A DNA stretch of 64,000 bases from assembly GCF_001730305.1 (NCBI RefSeq), contig NZ_MIJY01000023.1, positions 186,001 to 250,000 of the forward strand, written 5' to 3'. Each line of letters opens with the position of its first letter. Positions within the stretch are counted from its first letter, which is position 1. The notes below the pieces were generated by a model. It had not been told where the DNA came from. It made no database searches and was given only the letters and a program-made list of their open reading frames with translations. Shown here in pieces: positions 39,691-47,994 of this stretch. Both the position numbers and the translations under genes were made by a program. The DNA comes from Enterococcus termitis (GTDB taxonomy: Bacteria; Bacillota; Bacilli; Lactobacillales; Enterococcaceae).

Positions 39691-39738
39691 AAAACACCAT
39701 TAAGCATCTGTAACAGATACCTAATGGTGTTTTTTTTA
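39691..39738. terminator. Bidirectional terminator at the end of the TelA-like gene
   Basis: ACACCATTA..CATCTG pairs with CAGAT..CTAATGGTGT around TAA, with T tracts on both strands. The TelA stop codon (39736-39738) lies in its T tract. Confidence 0.85.
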
Positions 39739-40923
39739 TTGTGTCAATTCTAATAATTTTGTTTTTAAATCTTCTTCCATATGACCTAATTCAATTTCAG
39801 CAGCTCGGCGTTTTTCTTTTCCTTCTTGCTGAATACGTAGCGTTTCTTGAATCGTTTCGACAAGATCATTTTGAGTTTTTTGAAGTGTTTCGATATCAAC
39901 AATTCCACGTTCGTTTTCTTTCGCAGTTTCAATTGCTGAAATCTTCAACATCTCAGAATTTTTCTTCAATAGATCATTCGTTGTTTCAGAAACTTGTCGT
40001 TGAGCTGTTACAGCATCTTTTTGACGTAATAGAGTCAAGGCAATAACAACTTGGTTTTTCCAAAGCGGAATAGCAGTATTGATAGATGCTTGGATTTTTT
40101 CAGCCAGTGCTTGGTTGGTATTTTGGATCAAACGAATCTGTGGTGCTTGTTGGATCGTGATTTGACGTGCTAAACGTAAATCATGTGTTCGTTTGTCTAA
40201 ACGATCTAAAAATTGAGTATAATCATTAGCGATTTGAACATCCATTTGATCACCGGAATCTTCGGCTTTCTTCATTGCTTCAGGAATAATCGTCGTTTGT
40301 AATTCTTCGATCTTTAATTCACCAGCAGCAATATAAATGTTCAATGCATCAAAATAGTCTTTATTTTTGTTATACAGCTGTTCCAGCATTAAGTTATCTT
40401 TTAAAAGACCATTTTTTTCTTTTTCTAATTTGATTGCGATTTTGTCGATTTGAGCACCGATCTTTTGATATTTTGCAGTAATTTCAAAAATCGATTGTTT
40501 TACTTTACCGAACATCTTTTGGAAAATATTTCCTTCACCAGCACGCAATTCATCAGGATTTGCCTCATTTAAACGGTACATCAAATCAGTTAGCGAATCG
40601 CCGACTGGACCAATGTCTTGCGCTTGTACGTGGTTCAACATCGATTGAGAGAATTCTCCTAGTTTTGTTTGCGCTGCAGCGCCGTATGTAATCACGGCTT
40701 GTGCATCTTGAACATCGATTTTTGCTGCTAGTTCTCGTGCCTGAACTTGACGTTCCTCCGGCAATTTATCTACTAAACGGGCAGCAACTTGCTGATCCTG
40801 TAAAGCAGAAATTTCACTTTGTTGGGTAGCAGTCAATGAATCAACAGGTGTTGAGAACGGATTATTTAATAAATCATCTAAAGTATCATTGACAGGTGTC
40901 ACATCTTTTGGCTTATCTTCCAT
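39736..40923 (-). CDS. TelA-family toxic anion resistance protein
   Basis: A 395-residue cytosolic protein of the TelA/YaaN family, named from tellurite resistance plasmids but of unclear chromosomal function, with reports of roles in envelope stress. It is largely alpha-helical with long coiled-coil stretches ([28 protein letters not shown] at about 165-195 and the C-terminal [20 protein letters not shown]). It sits downstream of the XpaC-like gene, with a gap of about 50 bases, in the conserved xpaC-telA order. The minus-strand ATG has GAGGAGG upstream. Confidence 0.88.
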   Translation of the reverse strand: MEDKPKDVTPVNDTLDDLLNNPFSTPVDSLTATQQSEISALQDQQVAARLVDKLPEERQVQARELAAKIDVQDAQAVITYGAAAQTKLGEFSQSMLNHVQAQDIGPVGDSLTDLMYRLNEANPDELRAGEGNIFQKMFGKVKQSIFEITAKYQKIGAQIDKIAIKLEKEKNGLLKDNLMLEQLYNKNKDYFDALNIYIAAGELKIEELQTTIIPEAMKKAEDSGDQMDVQIANDYTQFLDRLDKRTHDLRLARQITIQQAPQIRLIQNTNQALAEKIQASINTAIPLWKNQVVIALTLLRQKDAVTAQRQVSETTNDLLKKNSEMLKISAIETAKENERGIVDIETLQKTQNDLVETIQETLRIQQEGKEKRRAAEIELGHMEEDLKTKLLELTQ

Positions 40924-40975
40924 ACAGTTTCCTCCTCTAAACGTTAAGCGAGCTTACATAGTGCAGTAATTCTTT

Positions 40976-41641
40976 CTAGTCTGGATCTTCACTATGTTCA
41001 TTATCTCTTTTCAAGCTGTTTTTAGCAACGGAAATCTCAATATCTAAGTCTTCTAAATCATCAGCTACAAATTGTTCGTAGTCTTTTTTGATTAATTTAG
41101 AGACTTGGTCGATGATTTGCGCACTTTCTTCTAGTTTTTCATAAGTCTGCTTGTTTTTGATTTCGTGATCATCGATTTCTAAATATTTGCCAGTTAGATC
41201 CACTAAGTTAGGCAGGTGAGTATAAAGAAAATGATTTGCCAAATGTAGTTTCTTTGGCTCTTTGACCAATTCTTTAAACAAGGCTTTTGAAACACGCAAT
41301 GTATCATTCCGTAAATCGATCGCTCTTAGTTTAGTAGAAGCGTTCATATTTTCCTGCAGCTTTACGATTTGATTTTTTGTTGTATTCATAGTGTCACGGA
41401 AAAAATTGATTTCCTGATCTGTCATACCAAGTTTTGAGTAATGTTCTTCTTTAGCTTTTGTTAAGCTAGGAAGCTGTTCTTCGTTTTTGCCGTTCTTTTT
41501 CTTAGGTCCAGTGAAAAGCAGTACGAGCAGTATCACCAAAGCAACAATCACAAAAGGAAAATGTATGCCGGTAATAAAACGTAGAACTAAACCAGCTAAA
41601 ATTAAGTAGGCGATTATTTTAATAAGTTTTCTTTTTCCCAT
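40976..41641 (-). CDS. XpaC-like 5-bromo-4-chloroindolyl phosphate hydrolysis family protein
   Basis: A 221-residue protein. Two hydrophobic segments at the N-terminus (about 8-24 and 27-45: IIAYLILAGLVLRFITG, PFVIVALVILLVLLF) anchor a cytosolic helical domain (about 60-220). The family is named after B. subtilis XpaC; the name does not imply a proven phosphatase. I chose the ATG at 41641, preceded by GGAGGG; the longer frame begins with TTG inside that site. It is the first gene of an operon with the TelA-like gene. Confidence 0.83.
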   Translation of the reverse strand: MGKRKLIKIIAYLILAGLVLRFITGIHFPFVIVALVILLVLLFTGPKKKNGKNEEQLPSLTKAKEEHYSKLGMTDQEINFFRDTMNTTKNQIVKLQENMNASTKLRAIDLRNDTLRVSKALFKELVKEPKKLHLANHFLYTHLPNLVDLTGKYLEIDDHEIKNKQTYEKLEESAQIIDQVSKLIKKDYEQFVADDLEDLDIEISVAKNSLKRDNEHSEDPD

Positions 41642-41915
41642 TCTAGTTCCCTCCAATCATTTATTCCATCGAAAGTAATTATCCTCCGCTATATAAGTTA
41701 TTTTAGCACATTCTACTAGATAAAGAATATCAGTCCAAAGAAGGATTTTAATATTTAGAAAAAATGTAAGAAATGACAAGCGAAATTGACGATTTTTACT
41801 ACTTAAGTTGTAGATGGCTAATTTTTGTTCACAAAAAAGTCAAAAGAAATCTGAGAAAAAAACCAAAACGTAAGGTATAATGGTAGATAATGATTTGAGT
41901 TAAAGGAGAAGCATT

Positions 41916-42605
41916 TTGAAAAATATGAAAGTTATTCCTATTTTCCTCTTAGGTCTTCTCATCGTCGGCTGTACGGGTCGAAAAGCAGAAGTAGAGGAAA
42001 TAGAAGATGCCTATAGAGATCAATCGAGTTCAAGTGTGGAAGAATCTATTTCTTTCGAGGGCGATGAAGTTTTCTACGAGCCGCGGGATTCATCTGACAC
42101 AAGTGAGTCAGTAGACGAACAACAGCCGGCAACTGAAACAACAACTGAATCAAGCGATGAAAGCAAAGGCAAAGTTGAGGTCATAAAAACCAACAATGGC
42201 GATTTTAAATTAGAGCTTCCGTCCGGCTGGCAAACAGTCGATACAAAAGAATTAAGTGATAACGCTGATATTAGTGTTAAAAACTCGAATAATGAAACTT
42301 ATTATATGGTACTAAGCGAAGCGAAAAAAGACTTTAAAGATTTTAATGCATTTAAAAATTCTGTTGATATTTCCGATTTAGGTGATAGATCAAATGAAAA
42401 AAAAGAATCGATCAAATACAATAGTATGAAAGGCGAACGCCGGAAGTTTACCGCAAAAAAAGATGAGGTAGATGTGTATTATATTTATGATTTGATGGAA
42501 AGTGAAGACCATTATCTACAATGTATCAGTTGGACTTTGGATAGTAAAAAAGACGTTAATGAAGCCGATATGATCAAGCTGATGAAATCATTAACAGAAC
42601 TGTAA
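41916..42605 (+). CDS. Predicted lipoprotein of unknown function
   Basis: A 229-residue exported protein. The N-terminus MKNMKVIPIFLLGLLIVGCTG has a lipobox (LIVGC) so Cys19 should be lipid-modified. A Ser/Glu/Asp/Thr-rich linker (about 25-85, e.g. DQSSSSVEESIS, ATETTTESSDES) leads to a compact domain (about 88-229) resembling small PsbP-like or DUF-type folds (FKLELPSGWQTVDTKE...). The TTG at 41916 with AAAGGAG 7 bases upstream is favoured over the ATG at 41925. A TATAAT box is at about 41876. It is a single gene, closed by a terminator. I do not know its role. Confidence 0.72.
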   Translation: MKNMKVIPIFLLGLLIVGCTGRKAEVEEIEDAYRDQSSSSVEESISFEGDEVFYEPRDSSDTSESVDEQQPATETTTESSDESKGKVEVIKTNNGDFKLELPSGWQTVDTKELSDNADISVKNSNNETYYMVLSEAKKDFKDFNAFKNSVDISDLGDRSNEKKESIKYNSMKGERRKFTAKKDEVDVYYIYDLMESEDHYLQCISWTLDSKKDVNEADMIKLMKSLTEL

Positions 42606-42662
42606 AATTGAATTTGCTTCAAATCGTAGTATTCTTTACTATCATTTATCTAGATTTCACGT

Positions 42663-42706
42663 GAGTGGGATATGACTCGAAGAGTTATATCCCACTCATT
42701 TTTTTA
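42663..42706 (+). terminator. Terminator with an ACTCGAAGAGT tip
   Basis: GAGTGGGATAT pairs with ATATCCCACTC around GACTCGAAGAGTT, followed by ATTTTTTT. It belongs to the recurrent tip family also seen at 22117 and 18139. The remaining bases up to 42918 hold a TATAAT box near 42754 and the nudF promoter region. Confidence 0.9.
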
Positions 42707-42918
42707 TGAGAAGATGAAAAAAATGAAAAAGTATTTTGTTCAGCGTATTTATTGGTATAATTGATTTATGAAATGAAAGAAGTTAATTTATTATTAATAA
42801 ATCGCACGAATGATGTAGAAATCAGTAATTAGTGGTGAGAAAGCATTCACAAAAAGAGCGATAAGTGATAAAATTTCAAAATTAAGGTATGATATCGATA
42901 GAAAGATTGGTGAACAGT

Positions 42919-43491
42919 ATGATGAATTTTGAAGAATTTGAAGAAAAAACGATTTCCAGAAAAGAGATTTTTAAAGGTCATATTATTGATGTTGTTGTGG
43001 ATGATGTGCAGCTGCCTGACGGAGGTACAAGTACACGAGAATTAGTTTTTCATCCAGGTGCAGTAGCAGTGATTCCGATCACAGCAGACAACAAGTTGAT
43101 CATGGTCAAACAATTTCGTAAGCCTCTGGAAAAAGTTACATTAGAAATTCCTGCTGGAAAGATCGATCCTGGTGAACAGAATAATCCTAAGGAAACAGCA
43201 GAGAGAGAATTGGAAGAAGAAACTGGTTATCGAGCAAATAAGTTTTCATTTGTTGCATCGATGTATGTTTCTCCTGGTTTTGCTAATGAACTTCTTCATA
43301 TTTATTTTGCTGAAGACCTAGAAAAAGTTCCGAATCCTCGTCCTTTAGATGACGATGAAGTGATAGAATTATATACATTAACATTAGCTGAGGCAAAAGC
43401 CGAGATCGCCAGCGGATTGATTTGTGATGCAAAAACGATTTTTGCTGTGCAATACTGGGAATTGCAGCAACTAAAGGAGGAGAAACAATGA
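42919..43491 (+). CDS. nudF: ADP-ribose pyrophosphatase (Nudix)
   Basis: A 190-residue Nudix hydrolase of the ADP-ribose pyrophosphatase type. The Nudix box runs from AGKIDPGE to RELEEETGY; between the first Glu and the RE pair there are nine residues (QNNPKETAE) instead of the usual seven, a two-residue insertion, with the catalytic glutamates in place. PGAVAVIPI and the C-terminal loop are as in YqkG. The frame allows a start at 42889, but I prefer the ATG at 42919 or 42922, which gives the family length; the ribosome binding site there is weak. It is first of four closely spaced genes with mtnN. Confidence 0.9.
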   Translation: MMNFEEFEEKTISRKEIFKGHIIDVVVDDVQLPDGGTSTRELVFHPGAVAVIPITADNKLIMVKQFRKPLEKVTLEIPAGKIDPGEQNNPKETAERELEEETGYRANKFSFVASMYVSPGFANELLHIYFAEDLEKVPNPRPLDDDEVIELYTLTLAEAKAEIASGLICDAKTIFAVQYWELQQLKEEKQ

Positions 43492-43784
43492 GTAAAGGTC
43501 CGCTGGTCACTCGGACAGAATTACGGAGACGAAAGGAAGAGGCTGAAAAAGAAGCGCAAAAACAGCTTGAACAGCAGCAAAAAGCAGCAGATAAAGAGTA
43601 CCGTAAAAAAGAAAAAGAAATCTCCAATTTTTATCGAAAAGAACATAAAAAGCAAAAAGAAATCACCAAAAGCCGTTCGAATGAGCAAACGAAAATTCGT
43701 GAACGCAGCAGTACATTGACAAAAGCGATCATTGTAGTGGCAATTTTATTGGCTATCGTAATATTCATTGTATTGAATTTATAG
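43488..43784 (+). CDS. Small basic coiled-coil protein with C-terminal membrane anchor
   Basis: A 98-residue protein. Residues 1-72 are highly charged and helical (LRRRKEEAEKEAQKQLEQQQ, KKEKEISNFYRKEHKK), probably a coiled coil. Residues about 76-97 (TKAIIVVAILLAIVIFIVLNL) form a single membrane helix at the very C-terminus, so the coil faces the cytosol if the protein inserts by its tail. It overlaps nudF by 4 bases and is followed by mtnN after 15 bases, so it is in the same operon. Found in this position in other enterococci as far as I recall; function unknown. Confidence 0.75.
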   Translation: MSKGPLVTRTELRRRKEEAEKEAQKQLEQQQKAADKEYRKKEKEISNFYRKEHKKQKEITKSRSNEQTKIRERSSTLTKAIIVVAILLAIVIFIVLNL

Positions 43785-43799
43785 AAAAGAGGAAACAGC

Positions 43800-44492
43800 A
43801 TGAAAATTGGAATCATCGGAGCAATGGATCAAGAAGTAAAAATTTTAAAAGAAAAATTATCGGACACTAGATCTTGGGAGCGGGCTGGGGCACTGTTTGT
43901 TTCGGGTTCTTTAGGTCGTCATGAAGTAATCGTTGTACGTTCTGGGATTGGAAAAGTCCTATCGGCAGTAACAACAACCTTACTGATTCATCAATATGGA
44001 GTAAATATGGTAATTAATACAGGATCAGCAGGCGGGATCGGCAGCGGACTAAAAGTTGGCGATGTTGTTATTTCCGATAAGCTAGCGTATTTCGATGTTG
44101 ACGTAACAGGATTCGGCTATGCTCCAGGACAATTACCAGGGATGCCTTTATATTACGAGTGCAGTGAATACTTAAAATTAGAAATGAAAAAAGCAGCGGA
44201 AAACACTGGTATGTCTGTTCAGCACGGCTTGATCGTGACTGGCGATTCCTTTGTCAATGATAAAGAAAAAGTTCAAAAAATCCTTCATGATTTTCCAGAA
44301 GCATTAGCTTGTGAGATGGAAGGCGCATCAATTGCTCAGGCTGCGGCACAATTTAATATTCCTTTTCTAGTTGTTCGAGCAATCAGTGATACTGCTGATC
44401 ACGAAGCTTCACAAACCTTTGATGAGTTTATCGAAGAAGCTGGCGAAAAATCAGCTCAGATGGTCATCCATTTTGTAGAGCATCTTGTTTAA
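43800..44492 (+). CDS. mtnN: 5'-methylthioadenosine/S-adenosylhomocysteine nucleosidase
   Basis: A 230-residue nucleosidase (MtnN/Pfs) that removes adenine from methylthioadenosine and S-adenosylhomocysteine, feeding methyl-cycle recycling and, where luxS is present, AI-2 formation. Visible features are the N-terminal MKIGIIGAMDQEVKILKEKL, the substrate-binding ALACEMEGASIAQ (about 170-185) and AISDTADHEA with the catalytic Asp (about 197). AGAGGAAAC lies just before the ATG. It is the third gene of the nudF operon, with the nicotinamidase-like gene following after 15 bases. Confidence 0.95.
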   Translation: MKIGIIGAMDQEVKILKEKLSDTRSWERAGALFVSGSLGRHEVIVVRSGIGKVLSAVTTTLLIHQYGVNMVINTGSAGGIGSGLKVGDVVISDKLAYFDVDVTGFGYAPGQLPGMPLYYECSEYLKLEMKKAAENTGMSVQHGLIVTGDSFVNDKEKVQKILHDFPEALACEMEGASIAQAAAQFNIPFLVVRAISDTADHEASQTFDEFIEEAGEKSAQMVIHFVEHLV

Positions 44493-44507
44493 GTAGGAGG
44501 GATAAGG

Positions 44508-45056
44508 ATGAAAGCACTAATTTCGATTGATTATACTAATGATTTTGTAGCTGACGATGGAGCATTAACAACTGGTGCAGCAGGACAGGCAATTGAAAAG
44601 GCGCTGGTAAAATTGACAAAAACATTTACAGAAAATAATGACTTTGTTGTTTATGCCATTGATCGTCATGAAAAAGAAGATCCGTATCATCCTGAAAATA
44701 AGCTTTTTCCTCCTCACAATCTGAAAGACACAACAGGACGGAATTTGTATGGAGAGCTTGCGGATGTTTATGAAAAAAGTCAGGATCAAGCGAATGTTTA
44801 TTGGATCGATAAACGTCATTATTCAGCGTTTAGCGGTACAGACCTTGATATTCGTTTACGAGAACGAGGGATTACAGAACTTCATTTATCCGGCGTATGT
44901 ACAGACATTTGTGTTTTACATACAGCGGTAGATGCGTATAATTTAGGGTATCAAATTTTTATTCATAAACAAGCAGTAGCAAGTTTTGATCCTGTAGGAC
45001 ATGAATGGGCGTTGTCTCATTTTAAGCATTCCTTAGGGGCAGAGATTGTTGAATAA
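44508..45056 (+). CDS. Nicotinamidase-like cysteine hydrolase
   Basis: A 182-residue isochorismatase-fold hydrolase. The pattern of nicotinamidases is present: DYTNDFV with the catalytic Asp at the N-terminus, KRHYSAFSGTDLDIRLRERG with the Lys, and GVCTDICVLHTAVDA with the nucleophile Cys. A metal-binding motif (AIDRHEKEDPYHPE, with D and two H) supports nicotinamidase (PncA) rather than other members, which would recycle nicotinamide to nicotinate for NAD. Its place at the end of the nudF-mtnN operon, beside an ADP-ribose hydrolase gene, agrees with NAD turnover. The ATG has GGAGGG upstream. Confidence 0.83.
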   Translation: MKALISIDYTNDFVADDGALTTGAAGQAIEKALVKLTKTFTENNDFVVYAIDRHEKEDPYHPENKLFPPHNLKDTTGRNLYGELADVYEKSQDQANVYWIDKRHYSAFSGTDLDIRLRERGITELHLSGVCTDICVLHTAVDAYNLGYQIFIHKQAVASFDPVGHEWALSHFKHSLGAEIVE

Positions 45057-45068
45057 ATGAGCAGTAAT

Positions 45069-45111
45069 GGTTAAGAAGCAGTGGCAACTCTGTTCCTTAA
45101 CCGTTTTTTTT
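45069..45111 (+). terminator. Terminator of the nudF-mtnN operon
   Basis: GGTTAAG and a shorter inner stem pair with CTTAACC, followed by eight T. Confidence 0.88.
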
Positions 45112-45205
45112 GAGTAAAAAGGTTACTATTTTTGTATTAATCACTGAATCAAGATTATAATAAAAAAGAACAAAAGAACGTATCAATCAGAATGGAAGTG
45201 ATCAA

Positions 45206-46322
45206 ATGCAGGTACTAAGAAAAGAAGTTACTGAATTTGAATTGTTTTATGATTTGATATTTGCTTATGCAATCAGCAGAATTGCATCTATTCTATTTGT
45301 CGGCGCAGATCACAGGTTGTCTTTCAAAAGCCTCGGAGAATTTTTGATGTTAACGCTTGTATTTTGGACGATTTGGACGTATCAGACGGTTTTTGCTAAT
45401 CGTTTTTCGATTAAAAATAAAATTAGTGCGTTGTTTCTATTTTTTGATATGTTTTGGGTTATTGTTTTGACGCAAGCAATCAGCAGTGATTTTGAGAAAA
45501 CACATTTTACCTTTGCAGGAGCAACTTCTATTTTATTCTTTAGCATTGCTTTGCAGTATTATCTGAAAATGAAAAATACGGACAATGAAATGATCAAAAA
45601 ATTATGTATTCAGCTAGCGACAGTGCTTGTTGTGAGCGGTGTGATTGGATTTATCTCGATTATTCCTTTTGGGAACTACATGATTCGTTTTTCGGTATAC
45701 GCTGTTTCGATTTTGATTACTGCTTTTTTCCCCGATTATAACTAAAAAGACGTTGCTTGAGTTTCCAACTAATTTTGAGCATTTGACAGAACGTTATAGC
45801 CTGTTTACCTTATTATTGTTTGGTGAAGCAGTGATCGCAGTTGCTGGTACGATTTTATTTGATGATATTCGGATTAGTAGTGTACTGTTCTTTTTATTGA
45901 TAGTTGTACTGTTCCTCTTTTATCATACAATTTACAAATCAGGGATCGATCATCAAAAGACAACGGCAGGGCTGATATTGATTCATTCCCATTACTTTGT
46001 TTTTGCAGGACTGGAACTGTCGATCGTTTTGTATGAAAATTATATTAACGACAGACTTCAACCGTTGTTTTTCATTTTGTGTTTGGCACTTAGCCTGATT
46101 TGTTTCTTAGGTGGGACACTGATCAATATGATCATTTACACAAAAAAAGAACATAATTATCTGCCTTTTATCAGTAAAAATGTTCTTTATTTTGTAGGCT
46201 GGATCGTAATCGCTTTGCTTTTACAAGATTTCATTGCACCATTTCTACTTGTGAATATCGCTTTCTTGTTGTTCCTGCTGTATAAGGTTAAGCAAGAGCT
46301 GAAAATCTTAACTGAAAAATAA
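45206..46322 (+). pseudogene. LtrA-family membrane protein gene, split by a +1 frameshift
   Basis: Two adjacent frames together encode one protein of the LtrA (low temperature requirement A) family. The first part (45206-45745) has a good start (GGAAGTGATCAAATG) and stops after FFPDYN. The second, read from 45732, continues PIITKKTLLEFPTNFEHLTE and RYSLFTLLLFGEAVIAVAG, the conserved LtrA core, to 46322. One extra base in TTTTTTCCCC (45724-45733) separates the frames; removing it gives 371 residues, a normal length with about ten hydrophobic segments. It is an inactive allele, a sequence error, a variable homopolymer, or a programmed shift. Its function is unclear even when intact. Confidence 0.75.
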
Positions 46323-46362
46323 AAAACATCCTTGATCGAAGTATGGGTCAAGGATGTTTTTT
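46321..46362. terminator. Bidirectional terminator between ltrA and the GIY-YIG gene
   Basis: AACATCCTTGA pairs with TCAAGGATGTT, with A/T runs on both sides. Part of the stem codes for the last residues (KKHP-stop) of the GIY-YIG protein on the minus strand. Confidence 0.85.
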
Positions 46363-46611
46363 GCTTAAATATAAGATCTTTTGTTTGCGAGTCAATTTTT
46401 TAAAAGCATATTCAGCTTTTGTCGCTTCACTGCGGCTGGCAAATTTTTCGATATGGATCATTTCAGCCGGCAAGCGAGAGGGAAGGCGTGTATATTTTGC
46501 TCCAGTCCCGTTATTGTGTTCTTTTAAGCGCCTTGCTGGATCAGTCGTATAGCCGCCATAGTAAGTATCGTCTTTGCAATGAAGAACATAGAAATAATGA
46601 TTAGTTTCCAT
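46348..46611 (-). CDS. GIY-YIG domain protein (YazA/UPF0213 type)
   Basis: An 87-residue single-domain GIY-YIG nuclease-fold protein. YFYVLHCKDDTYYGGYTTDP is the GIY-YIG core (here YVL...YGGY), followed by RRLKEHNNGTGAKYTR with the conserved Arg and the downstream Glu in SEATKAEYAFKKL. The family (YhbQ/YazA) is often next to a methyltransferase gene; in B. subtilis the order yabB-yazA-yabC is the same. Its substrate is not known. It overlaps the end of trmN6 by 11 bases, and its last codons lie in the terminator stem. Confidence 0.9.
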   Translation of the reverse strand: METNHYFYVLHCKDDTYYGGYTTDPARRLKEHNNGTGAKYTRLPSRLPAEMIHIEKFASRSEATKAEYAFKKLTRKQKILYLSKKHP

Positions 46612-47335
46612 AAAGCATCGCCTTCATTTCTGGTGAATAGTTGCTTTGATCGTCATAAGTAAACAATGGTGAGAGGACACGAAAGCCATCTTTTTTCCCT
46701 TGCTTGATTCCTTCGATTAATAATGTATTTGCTTCTTTTCCAACTTTCGGATAAACAAATCGAATCCGTTTAGGCGCAATGTCAGCTGCTTCCATTGCGT
46801 GTAAAATATCCAAAAAGCGATCCGGTCGGTGAACCATCGCCAAACGTCCGTTTGTTTTTAATAGCTTGGAAGAAACGTTAATGACCTCTGACAAGGACGT
46901 ATGGATTTCGTGGCGAGCGATCGCTAAATGAGGATTGGGATTTTTTTGACTTGTCGGCAGTTCTTTAAAGTAAGGTGGGTTGCATAGCACAAGGTCAACC
47001 GAATCTGGCTTGACCGCTGTTGTTGCTAGTTTTAGATCTAATTCGATCATATTCATTTGTTCTTCCAACTGATTGAGCTGAATACTACGCTGGCCCATAT
47101 CAGCTAGTCGGGGCTGTAATTCAATTTGTACGATCTTGGCAGAGGTTTGACGGCTGGCAAATAAGCCAACAGCACCATTACCTGCACATAAATCGAGAAT
47201 TAGACCTTTTTTAGGTAGTTTAGGAAAATTTGCTAGTAAAACAGCATCGATCGAAAAAGAAAAAACCTCTTTACTTTGAATGATTTGTATATCATTTGCA
47301 AAGAGTTGATCGATTCGTTCGCCGGGTAATAACAT
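46601..47335 (-). CDS. trmN6: tRNA1(Val) adenine-37 N6-methyltransferase-like (YabB/TrmN6)
   Basis: A 244-residue Rossmann-fold SAM methyltransferase. Motif I reads LDLCAGNGAVGLF (about 45-57) and the catalytic NPPY is in LVLCNPPYFKELP (about 125), which marks adenine- or glutamine-N methyltransferases. By family it methylates N6 of A37 in tRNA1(Val), although the Gram-positive enzyme is less studied. AAAGGAATGATTCCTAC precedes the minus-strand ATG. It is co-transcribed with the GIY-YIG gene. Confidence 0.85.
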   Translation of the reverse strand: MLLPGERIDQLFANDIQIIQSKEVFSFSIDAVLLANFPKLPKKGLILDLCAGNGAVGLFASRQTSAKIVQIELQPRLADMGQRSIQLNQLEEQMNMIELDLKLATTAVKPDSVDLVLCNPPYFKELPTSQKNPNPHLAIARHEIHTSLSEVINVSSKLLKTNGRLAMVHRPDRFLDILHAMEAADIAPKRIRFVYPKVGKEANTLLIEGIKQGKKDGFRVLSPLFTYDDQSNYSPEMKAMLYGN

Positions 47336-47365
47336 GTAGGAATCATTCCTTTTAATTTAATATAT

Positions 47366-47782
47366 TTATATTCGTTTAACCAAATAATACTTTGAAGTCC
47401 CTTTAAACGGAACATCTTCTAGTTTTCCAAAAGTACGATAACCAAATTGTTCGTAAAAGGTTTTGGCTTGATAATCTTGTGTATGAATCGTAATCACAGA
47501 TGAACCTTCTTCGGCAGCAAATGCTTCTGCTTTTTTCAGTAACTGTGTTCCAAGACCTTGTCCACGATAAGGCTTGTTGAGGGCTAGCAAGGAAATATGG
47601 GTCGTATTCATCCACTTGTTTGCTGTGATTCCGCCGATGTAGGTATCGTTCTCATAGAGCGCTAAAGAAAAATCAACATTATCTTCAGTAGGTTTCTGTT
47701 TTTCTTCTAGTTGATTTTCAGAAAGTAGGTTGATGAGTTTGTCTTCATTTTCACTACGATCCATTTTTTTGAATTTAAGCAT
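47366..47782 (-). CDS. GNAT family N-acetyltransferase
   Basis: A 138-residue GNAT enzyme. The acetyl-CoA motif A is LLALNKPYRGQGLGTQLLKKAE (RGQGLG, about 75-80), followed by ITIHTQDYQAKTFYEQFGY and the terminal YYLVKRI. The acceptor is unknown; similar enzymes act on small molecules or protein N-termini. GGAGGC precedes the ATG. The gene lies 30 bases upstream of trmN6 on the same strand, so both may share a transcript. Confidence 0.82.
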   Translation of the reverse strand: MLKFKKMDRSENEDKLINLLSENQLEEKQKPTEDNVDFSLALYENDTYIGGITANKWMNTTHISLLALNKPYRGQGLGTQLLKKAEAFAAEEGSSVITIHTQDYQAKTFYEQFGYRTFGKLEDVPFKGTSKYYLVKRI

Positions 47783-47935
47783 TTGAATGCCTCCAGTTTT
47801 CTTAGATTATATAGTAATTATAATGAAATAGAAAGAACATCTGCGGATTATAGAAATAAGAGGCTCTTTTATGGAATCTACAATATCCTTGTATTATACT
47901 ACGATTAAGATTAGTAGGAAACTACAGAAAAAGAC

Positions 47936-47964
47936 TTGTCAAAAGCGATTGTTTTCGGCATACT
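47936..47964 (+). promoter_or_regulatory. Promoter of plsC
   Basis: TTGTCA (47936-47941), 17 bases, CATACT (47959-47964), about 30 bases before the plsC start. Confidence 0.65.
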
Positions 47965-47994
47965 TATAGCTAGTGAAAAGAAAGGAAGAATACT

